The notes under the pieces: generated by a model
The model's database searches: none
Seen by the model: only the letters and a program-made list of their open reading frames with translations
Told to the model about the DNA's origin: nothing
Part shown: positions 7,825-15,287 of the stretch, in pieces
How positions within the stretch are numbered: position 1 is the first letter of the stretch
How the letters are laid out: each line of letters starts with the position of its first letter
Program-made: the position numbers and the translations under genes
Source: Chengkuizengella axinellae
Lineage (GTDB): Bacteria; Bacillota; Bacilli; Paenibacillales; KCTC-33759
Assembly: GCF_030730905.1 (NCBI RefSeq)
Contig: NZ_JAVAMP010000010.1
Location: forward strand, 1 to 64,000
Length of the DNA: 64,000 bases
Direction: 5' to 3'

Positions 7825-8919
7825 ATGGGTGACTTAGTAATTACAAAAATGAGCAAGAAATTTCAACATCAGATTACAGCAAACGATTCTAGTTCTAATC
7901 CTCCGTTTCAATTGCGATCCGCAGATCTAAAGATCCATGAAGGAGAATTTTTTGGAATAATAGGTCCTTCAGGATGTGGGAAAACTACACTTCTAAAATG
8001 TATCGCTGGATTAATTTCTCCAGATAAAGGCGAAATATTTTTAGGAAAAGAAAATGTAACACATGTCCTACCAGAGAAAAGACAGTTTTCTATGGTGTTT
8101 CAACAACCTTTGTTATTTCCACACATGAAGGTGATAGATAATGTTGCATTTGGATTAAAAATGCAGGGTATTAATAAAAAAATGCGTTGGAATAAAGCTA
8201 AAGACATGCTTCAATCTGTGGGTTTATCAGGTTATGAATATAGACATCCTTCCGAGTTGAGTGGTGGACAGCAGCAAAGGGTTTCATTAGCAAGGGCACT
8301 GCTTATGAATCCAAAAGTACTTTTTTTAGACGAACCATTCAGTGCATTAGATCCAGACTTACGTGAAGAGATGCGAGAATTGGTCAAACTGCTTCATCAA
8401 AAATTAAAAGTAACCGTATTATTAGTTACACATGACCGAGAGGAAGCCTTTCAATTAGCAGATCGACTAGCAATCATGGACGAAGGCAAGGTCTTGCAAA
8501 TAGATAGTCCTAAACTATGTTATGAAAAGCCTGTGAATGTTCAGGTAGCCAAGTTTTTAGGTTCCAAGAATGTGATTGAAGGTGAAGTATCAGACGGAAT
8601 ATTTAGGGGAAAACATTTAGAAATAGCTTATACAAATTATGCTTTTTCAGAGAATAAAGGATGGATTATTATTCGTCCAGAGTTGTTAAAGAGAATACAT
8701 TCTGAAATCATAAGTCGTGAAGAAGGAATATTTAACTTTACAGGTCGAATAACAGAAGTATCTTACCGTTCTGGATTTGTTCATTACAAAGTAAATGTAC
8801 ACGGACAAACACTTTATGTGATTGAATCAAACCAATCTGATCTGCCTGAAGTAAATGAACAGGTGACCTTGCAATTAAACATGAAAAAAGTACACTTTAT
8901 TCCACAAATGGGGTCTTAA
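7825..8919 (+). CDS. ABC transporter ATP-binding protein, YnjD-like
   Basis: About 364 residues from ATG 7825, which has GGAGG eight bases upstream; an in-frame GTG at 7813 overlaps that site and is less likely. Walker A is GPSGCGKTT, the signature is LSGGQQQRV, Walker B is VLFLDEPFSALD, and the switch His follows in VTHDREEA. A roughly 130-residue C-terminal extension has the shape of a regulatory TOBE-type domain. It powers the importer of the preceding two permeases. Confidence 0.85.
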   Translation: MGDLVITKMSKKFQHQITANDSSSNPPFQLRSADLKIHEGEFFGIIGPSGCGKTTLLKCIAGLISPDKGEIFLGKENVTHVLPEKRQFSMVFQQPLLFPHMKVIDNVAFGLKMQGINKKMRWNKAKDMLQSVGLSGYEYRHPSELSGGQQQRVSLARALLMNPKVLFLDEPFSALDPDLREEMRELVKLLHQKLKVTVLLVTHDREEAFQLADRLAIMDEGKVLQIDSPKLCYEKPVNVQVAKFLGSKNVIEGEVSDGIFRGKHLEIAYTNYAFSENKGWIIIRPELLKRIHSEIISREEGIFNFTGRITEVSYRSGFVHYKVNVHGQTLYVIESNQSDLPEVNEQVTLQLNMKKVHFIPQMGS

Positions 8920-8956
8920 AAATTGTGGTGGTGGTTGAACAAAAAAAGTGTGAGGA

Positions 8957-9553
8957 GTGAGGATGATGTTAGATACACATGCTCGACATGTTGTGCAGCC
9001 ATTCATTAAACGAACGGCCCAGTTATTATTAAATTTAGGATTAACAGCGAATCAAGTGACATGGATAGCGTTTCTTATAGGTGTAAGCACAGGTGTTTTC
9101 ATCTATTTTGAGTTTATGGTTACAGCTGTGATTTTACTCTGGGTTTCAGGGTTTCTAGATGCAATTGACGGATCAATGGCTCGTGAGCAGAAGAAAACAA
9201 CGGCTTGGGGTACGGTTATGGATATTACATTTGATCGTATTGTAGAGCTTTCTGTAATCATTGGATTAGCTGTAGCCTTTCCAGAGGCACAGTTTGTATT
9301 GTTGTTATTAACAGCATCGATTGTGTTTTCAATGACCGTATTTTTAACCGTGGGCGCCTTATCTGAGAAAAAAGGAATAAAATCTTTTTATTATCAAGCG
9401 GGTTTAGCTGAACGAACAGAAGGCTTTATTTTATTTTCAATGATGATCATATTGAATCATTGGCTGATATGGATCACCGTATTGTTTTTTATCGTTGAAA
9501 TGTTTACGGCAATGCAACGTTTGCTGGAAGCTAGCAAAATATTGAAGGAATAG
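8957..9553 (+). CDS. CDP-alcohol phosphatidyltransferase, YnjF-like
   Basis: 198 residues with the full family signature DxxDGxxAR(x8)GxxxDxxxD: D-A-I-D-G-S-M-A-R near residue 68, then GTVMDITFD. These residues bind the metal and CDP-alcohol. Several membrane helices surround it. Members join a CDP-activated lipid or alcohol to another alcohol; the substrates here are unknown. It closes the probable operon, as ynjF does in the comparable E. coli region. The GTG at 8957 and ATGs at 8963 and 8966 are all possible starts after GAGGAGTGAGG. Confidence 0.85.
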   Translation: MRMMLDTHARHVVQPFIKRTAQLLLNLGLTANQVTWIAFLIGVSTGVFIYFEFMVTAVILLWVSGFLDAIDGSMAREQKKTTAWGTVMDITFDRIVELSVIIGLAVAFPEAQFVLLLLTASIVFSMTVFLTVGALSEKKGIKSFYYQAGLAERTEGFILFSMMIILNHWLIWITVLFFIVEMFTAMQRLLEASKILKE

Positions 9554-9658
9554 GTGTTTACTTAAAATAATTGGTAATTATTATAGTGATGCAATTTTTT
9601 TCTAGACCTATGATCATAAAAGTAGTAAATTTATATAATAGAAAAATGAATCTAACTA

Positions 9659-9692
9659 AGTGCTGATTTGAAACTGAATTCAAGTCAGCACT
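9659..9692 (+). terminator. hairpin after the reductase-transporter operon
   Basis: AGTGCTGA-T-TTGAA and TTCAA-G-TCAGCACT form a 14-bp stem (one G-U pair) with a six-base loop. Only a weak T tract (ATTTTCATC) follows, so termination is probable but may be partial. The rest of 9554-9767 shows no gene; TATAAT at 9634-9639 has no good -35. Confidence 0.6.
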
Positions 9693-9767
9693 ATTTTCAT
9701 CTTCGAGAGACACCGATAGGAGTTTTTGTTCGTATGATATTGTAGAAGGAATTGAAAGGATTTAGTT

Positions 9768-10802
9768 ATGAATAAAGTAAAAAATTGGCTTGCTTTGTTA
9801 TTTGGCAAACGAATCTTTAAAACTGGATTATCGGTATTTATAACTGCAACCATATGTGAGTTATTAAATTGGCCAGTATTGTTTGCCATCATTGCAGCGA
9901 TTGTAACAATTGAACCTACAGTTAACGCTTCAATCCAAAAAGGAAAAATACGTTTACCAGCAGCTGCTATGGGAGCTGGAGTGGCTATGTTTTTTGATTT
10001 TGCACTAGGACAAACCCCAATTTCCTATGCCTTAGCAGCTGTGATTACCATCTTATTGTGCCATAAGTTTCGTTGGGATGATGCTATTATCGTTGCTACA
10101 TTAACCGCGGTAAATATGATAGCAATAACGGAAAACGATTTTTTTGTTAGTTTTATAACAAGAGTTGGAACTACATCTGTAGGCATTATTACTTCTGTTA
10201 TAGTAAACTTTTTTGTGCTTCCACCTAATTTTATGGGGCAAATATCCAAGGCCAAAATTAATTTAATGTCGGATACTAAAGCGCTAGTAGATAAGATCAT
10301 ATCCTTTCAATTGGACCAAAAAGGAAATCTTGAAGATTTGGAAAAAACATTGTCTTCATTACAGAAGCGAGTCAGTCATACGATAAAATTAATAGATTAC
10401 CAGAAGGAAGAATACCGCTATCATCGTTTCAAGAAAACAGAATATAAACTTTTAAAAAATTTACAAACAAAAATGAATCTTTTAGATAAAATAAATCATC
10501 ATGTAGCGGATCTATTGTATTTAACTTCTGAGCATCAATGTATTCAGAAAAATGATAAGGATGTTTTAAAGAAGGCTTGGCGTGATATAGCGTTATATTT
10601 TGATTGGCAGCAAAAAAACGGTGAAAAGACGTATGAGATTCATCAAAATATTTCAGCTCTCTTTTATATATTACATCGACAGATTGATGTTGAGAAAACG
10701 GAAGATTATATGGATAAAAGCAGCTCCATAGCGTATGAGTTGCTGGCGATTCATTCTTTGATCTGCAAAAAGTCATTTTTTAAACCAACCGAAACAAGTT
10801 AA
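9768..10802 (+). CDS. aromatic acid exporter family protein (ArAE/FUSC-like)
   Basis: 344 residues. The first 150 or so form closely spaced membrane helices with the family pattern FKTGLSVFITATICELL and IIAAIVTIEPTVNASIQKG. The C-terminal half is soluble and rich in charged helices, as in the ArAE_1_C domain. Relatives are inner-membrane proteins presumed to export organic acids, but few have been tested. The RBS is GAAAGGAT and the ATG lies 215 bases after the previous operon. A convergent terminator separates it from the next gene. Confidence 0.75.
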   Translation: MNKVKNWLALLFGKRIFKTGLSVFITATICELLNWPVLFAIIAAIVTIEPTVNASIQKGKIRLPAAAMGAGVAMFFDFALGQTPISYALAAVITILLCHKFRWDDAIIVATLTAVNMIAITENDFFVSFITRVGTTSVGIITSVIVNFFVLPPNFMGQISKAKINLMSDTKALVDKIISFQLDQKGNLEDLEKTLSSLQKRVSHTIKLIDYQKEEYRYHRFKKTEYKLLKNLQTKMNLLDKINHHVADLLYLTSEHQCIQKNDKDVLKKAWRDIALYFDWQQKNGEKTYEIHQNISALFYILHRQIDVEKTEDYMDKSSSIAYELLAIHSLICKKSFFKPTETS

Positions 10803-10833
10803 AAACACCTTACTTTACCTTCGCAAATGTAGT

Positions 10834-10876
10834 CAAAAAAACCGTGATGCTTTATGATGAAAGCAATATTCACGGT
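10834..10876 (-). terminator. intrinsic terminator for the unknown minus-strand gene
   Basis: ACCGTGA...TCACGGT with an inner GCTTT/AAAGC pairing (10841-10876). Read on the minus strand, the stem is followed by seven T, so it ends the gene starting at 11583. Confidence 0.8.
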
Positions 10877-10890
10877 ATGAAATTGAAATA

Positions 10891-11583
10891 TCATTCATTT
10901 CCAGATATAAATTGATTTGAATCACTTGTTAGGGGATTTACAGGAAAATATACTTGAGGTTTTTGAGTTGTGTATATATCGTTTCCTCTTAATATTTTTA
11001 ATTGCTCCCATTCTATTTGAATGATAGAAAAGAAGTTGCTCATCATAGCTTGAATATCAGATTTATTTAGTTTCATGTTTTGTTTGGCTTCATTTATTAA
11101 TAAAAAAACGAGGGTTCGTAAATAATCTTTAACACTTTCATCAGCATTCATACCTAATTTAGTTGCAATAAAAGTATGCGTGGCAGCTAATGACAATCGG
11201 CTGTTATCGTCTGCTTCTACTTTAAAGAAACTAAAATCCAACCAAGGATATAGTTTTTTAGACAATGTCAGCAATATTTTTCTTAAATGAAAAGTTGAGG
11301 GATCATTTTCATTGAGGGATTGGCACAAATATTTATTTAGTTTCCATACATTATTTAAATCATTTATTTGGAAAGATTCATACATACATTTTATCATTAA
11401 TCCATGAAACTTAATAAAATGATGATCGATTAAATGTGACAAATATTGCTGTAAATCAGTTAGGGAATGCAATTCATCTTTTTGTAAATATTTAATGATC
11501 TCGGAATAATAAGGGGTTAATTCCACAGCTGCTTCTGGTTTTAATGTTCGGACATAAAACAATAGTTTTGTATCATTCCTCAT
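10891..11583 (-). CDS. hypothetical protein, mostly helical
   Basis: 230 residues from ATG 11583, which has AGGAGG eight bases upstream; an in-frame GTG at 11592 is too close to that site. I recognise no family. The protein looks soluble and helical with many Leu and His residues and no signal peptide or clear membrane segment. It has its own terminator and a long divergent intergenic region shared with tagO, so it is probably monocistronic. Confidence 0.6.
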   Translation of the reverse strand: MRNDTKLLFYVRTLKPEAAVELTPYYSEIIKYLQKDELHSLTDLQQYLSHLIDHHFIKFHGLMIKCMYESFQINDLNNVWKLNKYLCQSLNENDPSTFHLRKILLTLSKKLYPWLDFSFFKVEADDNSRLSLAATHTFIATKLGMNADESVKDYLRTLVFLLINEAKQNMKLNKSDIQAMMSNFFSIIQIEWEQLKILRGNDIYTTQKPQVYFPVNPLTSDSNQFISGNE

Positions 11584-11602
11584 TGCTCTCACCTCCTATA
11601 TA

Positions 11603-11746
11603 TATGACATTTACATAACATAAAACCCAAGGGTATATTTATATGTCATTAATATTAACATTAACATTTGGTTATTACACTGCGCCAAACTAAAATTCCA
11701 TAAAAAAACCTATCAATTAACACATATGCGTTATGTTATATAACAT
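11603..11746. promoter_or_regulatory. palindromic sites between divergent genes
   Basis: ATGACAT (11603) is mirrored by ATGTCAT about 40 bases later, enclosing CCCAAGGG. Further on lies a perfect 14-base palindrome, ATGTTATATAACAT (11733-11746). Both sit between the divergent hypothetical gene and tagO and could be operators. No regulator is assigned. Confidence 0.35.
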
Positions 11747-12020
11747 GTTGTGCTGAGGGTAATGAAACACCTGCTGTATGACAGTCCCTTTTCTTCAAGG
11801 AGGAGGCAACAGCTTAATTTCAAAGTGACTAGCGATATATCAGTACTTCCTGTAATAGTCTAACTTTCAGCGGGTACTGAAAGAAAGATTCTATTTATCA
11901 TATTCAAGTTTGATTTATTTGAATGTGTACTTGTCTTAGTGTGATTACATCAATTTTTATGTTATCGTATGAGCTATTGTTATTTCGGAAAAACTAACGA
12001 TCATTGAGATGTAAGAGGAT
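11747..12020 (+). other. possible structured leader upstream of tagO
   Basis: No gene is visible here. The segment holds a perfect CTTTCAG-CGGGTA-CTGAAAG hairpin near 11866 and a purine-rich AAGGAGGAGG at about 11800 that has no start codon after it. I could not match it to any riboswitch or T-box consensus I know (no AGGGTGG T-box sequence). It may be a transcribed 5' leader of tagO. Confidence 0.25.
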
Positions 12021-12980
12021 GTGATCGTTATTTTGTTTTACCTTCTCCCATTTATAGTAGCGTTTGGAACAGTATATGCATTGGTGCCAGTAATGAAGGA
12101 TGCTGCCATAAAAATAAAGTTTGTGGATCAACCGAGCAAAAGAAAAATACATCATTCCCCTATTCCTTTAATGGGTGGGGTAATCATATATGTTGGTTGT
12201 ATATGTTCCATGTTGATTTTTGATGGGCTTTCGACTAGAACTTTATCTTTGTTGATTGGAGGAACAACCTTATTATTGGTTGGGCTATTGGATGACTGGT
12301 ACAAAACAAAAGGGTTAGATTTTCCTGTAATGCCTAGAATTATTATTTATCTTTTGGCATCGTCCATTCCAATTTTTTTCGGATTAAAAATTGAAGGGAT
12401 CACAAATCTAACGGGGGAGGGTATGATTTTTTTTCCAAACTGGATTGGTTGGATAGTGACGATAACCTGGGTTTTTTGCATCACAAATATGGTCAACTTT
12501 ATTGATGGAGTAGATGGTTTAGCGACAGGAATAGTTACGATTTCGGCAAGTACTTTGTTTGTAGTATCTATCCTAATAGATCAGCAGGGATCAGCCACTA
12601 TGGCCATCATCATCGTGGCATGCTGTTTAGCTTTTCTTGCATATAATTTTTATCCTGCAAAAATTTTTATGGGGGATGCAGGCGCTATCTTCTTAGGTTA
12701 TGCACTGGCTATTCTTTCATTGGATGGAGCATTAAAAAGTGCGACCATGGTATCCATTATTGTATCTGTATTTGCAATTGGCGTTCCTATATTTGATACG
12801 ATTTTTGTGTTGATTAGAAGACTAATTCAGAACAAAGGGCTGCACAAAGCAGATAATCTTCATACTCATCATAGTTTAATGAAATGGGGACTTACTCAGA
12901 TCCAAACGGTATCTTTTTTATATTTAATTGGTGTTGTTTTTTCCCTAATGTCTATTATAATATTCTTAGTTTTCAAATAA
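12021..12980 (+). CDS. tagO: undecaprenyl-phosphate GlcNAc-1-phosphate transferase (TagO/WecA family)
   Basis: 319 residues, a polytopic membrane enzyme of the MraY/WecA/TagO family. Conserved motifs are seen in order: PSKRKIHHSPIPLMGG near residue 38, LLDDWYKTKG near 90 (Asp pair), NMVNFIDGVDGLA near 156, FMGDAGAIFLGY near 215 and the HTHHSLMKWG loop near 287. It transfers GlcNAc-1-P from UDP-GlcNAc to undecaprenyl phosphate, the first step of wall teichoic acid or related polymer synthesis. The GTG start is very close to AAGAGGA; TTG 12033 is the alternative. It appears to stand alone. Confidence 0.85.
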   Translation: MIVILFYLLPFIVAFGTVYALVPVMKDAAIKIKFVDQPSKRKIHHSPIPLMGGVIIYVGCICSMLIFDGLSTRTLSLLIGGTTLLLVGLLDDWYKTKGLDFPVMPRIIIYLLASSIPIFFGLKIEGITNLTGEGMIFFPNWIGWIVTITWVFCITNMVNFIDGVDGLATGIVTISASTLFVVSILIDQQGSATMAIIIVACCLAFLAYNFYPAKIFMGDAGAIFLGYALAILSLDGALKSATMVSIIVSVFAIGVPIFDTIFVLIRRLIQNKGLHKADNLHTHHSLMKWGLTQIQTVSFLYLIGVVFSLMSIIIFLVFK

Positions 12981-13060
12981 GAAATGTTCAGTACCGGCAA
13001 AAGTAATAGGACTTAACATTATACTTTTTTGCTTTATTTTTGTGGTAATTAAAAAATGGA

Positions 13061-13096
13061 TTGACAATATTCTTGTTTCAGTGTTAAGGTTATATA
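13061..13096 (+). promoter_or_regulatory. candidate promoter of the exporter leader
   Basis: A perfect -35 TTGACA lies at 13061-13066. The best-spaced -10 (13084-13089, TTAAGG) is poor, and TATATA at 13091-13096 is spaced too far (24 bases), so the exact -10 is uncertain. It precedes a short ORF with a strong RBS. Confidence 0.45.
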
Positions 13097-13136
13097 GAAT
13101 TTTTAATATGAAATTTTTAGTAAAGGAGGGTTTTTA

Positions 13137-13238
13137 ATGAACTTCATGACAATGTTATTTCAAAAGTTTGATTCAAGAGTTGATTTTAGAACATATCATA
13201 TCGATTTAGAGACCTCTCCATCGGTGGATTTATTTTAA
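13137..13238 (+). CDS. 33-residue leader peptide upstream of the BmrCD-type exporter
   Basis: ATG 13137 follows a textbook AAAGGAGG and the frame runs 33 codons to TAA. The peptide has no signal sequence; it starts MNFMTMLFQKFDSR and ends SPSVDLF. It has its own upstream -35 and is followed at once by two terminators, after which the exporter genes begin. In B. subtilis the BmrCD exporter is preceded by bmrB, a small leader ORF that controls it by translation-dependent attenuation, so the same role is inferred here. No sequence similarity to BmrB is claimed. A free-standing small protein is the alternative. Confidence 0.65.
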   Translation: MNFMTMLFQKFDSRVDFRTYHIDLETSPSVDLF

Positions 13239-13272
13239 TAAATAAATAATCCATTACACTCAAATAAACGAT

Positions 13273-13306
13273 GGCGCAGGTCACTATTGATCTGTGCCTT
13301 TTTATT
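13273..13306 (+). terminator. candidate attenuator terminator 1
   Basis: GGCGCAGGTCA and TGATCTGTGCC form a stem with one bulge, followed by T5A T4. It lies 35 bases past the leader stop codon and well ahead of the exporter genes on the same strand. Confidence 0.8.
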
Positions 13307-13314
13307 TTCTTTTT

Positions 13315-13352
13315 TAAAAAAAGGCATTATCATCCATTGGTATTGCCTTTTT
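13315..13352 (+). terminator. candidate attenuator terminator 2
   Basis: AAAAAAGGCA and TGCCTTTTTT flank a 17-base loop, followed by more T. It sits directly behind the first terminator. The A-flanked stem also reads as a minus-strand terminator, though no minus-strand gene ends here. Confidence 0.65.
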
Positions 13353-13410
13353 TGTTTTTTCTAAAATAGTAAAATTATAGAAGAAAAATGTTGAATTTAA
13401 CAATAAAGGA

Positions 13411-13482
13411 GTGATTGTATTTTTTAAGGGGGTGGTTTTAAGGAAAAAGAGCTTGAGTTTATGGATTTGTATGGTAACATGA
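13411..13482 (+). other. possible 23-codon ORF before the exporter genes
   Basis: GTG 13411 follows AAAGGA and opens a 23-codon frame (starting VIVFFKGVVLRKK) ending at TGA 13480-13482. It could be a second leader ORF or chance. Nothing else is recognised between 13353 and 13533. Confidence 0.2.
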
Positions 13483-13533
13483 AATATGAAAAAACAAACA
13501 TATGTTCTCATTATTGAGAAAGGGGGATAAAAC

Positions 13534-15273
13534 TTGTTTTCTGTATTAGTGAAGTTGGGATGGTTTTTTAAAAGACATTGGATTCGTTACACTATTGCGA
13601 TATTTTTGCTCATCTTAGTAGGTGTATTGGAAATCATTCCACCAAAATTGTTAGGGGTAGCCGTAGACTATATTCAAAATGGTACTCTGACATTCAATAA
13701 ATTGCTTGAATTGATTTTAATTTTAGGTGGATTGGCAATTGTAATCTATGTGATTACTTATGTATGGATGTATCAATTGTTTGGTGGTTCATTTCTTGTT
13801 GAACGTACAAAACGCTCTAGACTTATGAAACATTTATTGAAAATGACGCCTACATTTTATGAAAAAAATAAAACAGGGGACTTGATGGCTCGAGCAACAA
13901 ATGATTTAAAGGCAATATCCATGACGGCTGGTTTTGGGGTTCTGACACTAGTGGATTCCTCTATTTATGCCGCAGTCATCTTATTGTCAATGGGTTTTAT
14001 GATTAGCTGGAAACTCACTTTTGCAGCCATTATTCCGTTGCCGCTAATGGCGCTCGCAATGAATAAATACGGTAAGGTTTTGCATGAAAGATTTACAGAA
14101 GCTCAAAATTCATTCGGTGAGATGAATGACCAAGTGCTTGAATCGATTGCAGGTGTTCGTGTAGTTCGGGCTTATGTGCAGGAAAGAGCGGATCAAGGAA
14201 GGTTTGCTGCAGCAACAACCGATGTTTACAACAAAAATATATCCGTAGCGAAGGTTGATTCACTGTTTGAGCCAACCATAAAGATATTAGTAGGATGCAG
14301 TTACTTGATTGGATTAGGTTATGGGAGTTACCTAGTATTTCATAATGAGCTTACTTTAGGAGAGCTTGTTACATTCAATATTTATTTAGGTATGATGATC
14401 TGGCCGATGTTTGCGATTGGTGAATTGATCAATGTGATGCAACGTGGGAATGCTTCTTTGGATCGTGTGAGTGAAACACTTTCATATGAGCCGGATGTTA
14501 GGGATAAGGAGCAGACGATAAAAGTAGCTGAAGCTAAAGATATTAAATTTAAGAATGTTACTTTCAGATATCCTTCATCAACTTTTGATAATTTAAAAGA
14601 TGTATCATTCTCACTTGGACGTGGAGAAACACTGGGTATTGTAGGTAAAACAGGTAGCGGTAAAACCACTTTGTTAAAGCAGTTGCTGCGTGAATATCCT
14701 CTTGGAAGAGGCAATGTTACAATTTCTGAAACCTCCATTGAAGATATGTCACTCCATGATTTAGGGAAATGGATTGGATATGTGCCACAAGAACAAATTT
14801 TATTTTCAAAGACAGTTCGCGAAAATATCTTGTTTGGAAAAAGTGAGGGGAATGAAAGAGAGATTGAAAAGGCGTTGGAACTCGCTTCATTTAAAAGTGA
14901 CCTTAATACCCTACCTGAAGGACTAAAAACATTAGTTGGAGAGAAGGGGGTTGCCTTATCAGGAGGTCAGAAACAAAGAGTTTCCATCGCTAGGGCGATT
15001 ATTGCAAATCCAGAAATACTTATTCTTGATGATGCATTATCCGCTGTAGATGGCAAAACAGAAGCGAGAATTATAAGCAATTTACAAAGAGAACGAAAAG
15101 GAAAAACAACGCTCATATCTACACATCGATTATCAGCTATCCAGCATGCGGATTGCATTCTTGTATTGGATAATGGAGAGATTGTACAACAAGGTACACA
15201 CGAACAATTAGTTAAAGAAGATGGTTGGTATAAGGAGCAGTACGAACGTCAACAGCTAGATGGCGAGGAATAG
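13534..15273 (+). CDS. bmrC: heterodimeric multidrug ABC exporter subunit, BmrC/YheI type
   Basis: 579 residues: a six-helix type IV transmembrane domain (about 1-310) and a nucleotide-binding domain with Walker A GKTGSGKTT, signature LSGGQKQR, and Walker B ILILDDALSAVD. The residue after the Walker B Asp is Asp rather than the catalytic Glu, as in the degenerate subunit of heterodimeric exporters such as BmrC. Its length matches BmrC (about 585). The TTG start follows AAAGGGGG. It is cotranscribed with the next gene, 14 bases away, behind a leader ORF and two terminators, which suggests drug-inducible attenuation. Confidence 0.88.
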   Translation: MFSVLVKLGWFFKRHWIRYTIAIFLLILVGVLEIIPPKLLGVAVDYIQNGTLTFNKLLELILILGGLAIVIYVITYVWMYQLFGGSFLVERTKRSRLMKHLLKMTPTFYEKNKTGDLMARATNDLKAISMTAGFGVLTLVDSSIYAAVILLSMGFMISWKLTFAAIIPLPLMALAMNKYGKVLHERFTEAQNSFGEMNDQVLESIAGVRVVRAYVQERADQGRFAAATTDVYNKNISVAKVDSLFEPTIKILVGCSYLIGLGYGSYLVFHNELTLGELVTFNIYLGMMIWPMFAIGELINVMQRGNASLDRVSETLSYEPDVRDKEQTIKVAEAKDIKFKNVTFRYPSSTFDNLKDVSFSLGRGETLGIVGKTGSGKTTLLKQLLREYPLGRGNVTISETSIEDMSLHDLGKWIGYVPQEQILFSKTVRENILFGKSEGNEREIEKALELASFKSDLNTLPEGLKTLVGEKGVALSGGQKQRVSIARAIIANPEILILDDALSAVDGKTEARIISNLQRERKGKTTLISTHRLSAIQHADCILVLDNGEIVQQGTHEQLVKEDGWYKEQYERQQLDGEE

Positions 15274-15287
15274 AAAGAGGTGGGAAT

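Noticed and set aside
11747-12020. Riboswitch or T-box upstream of tagO
   Set aside because: No conserved core of any class I know could be found, so no class is named.
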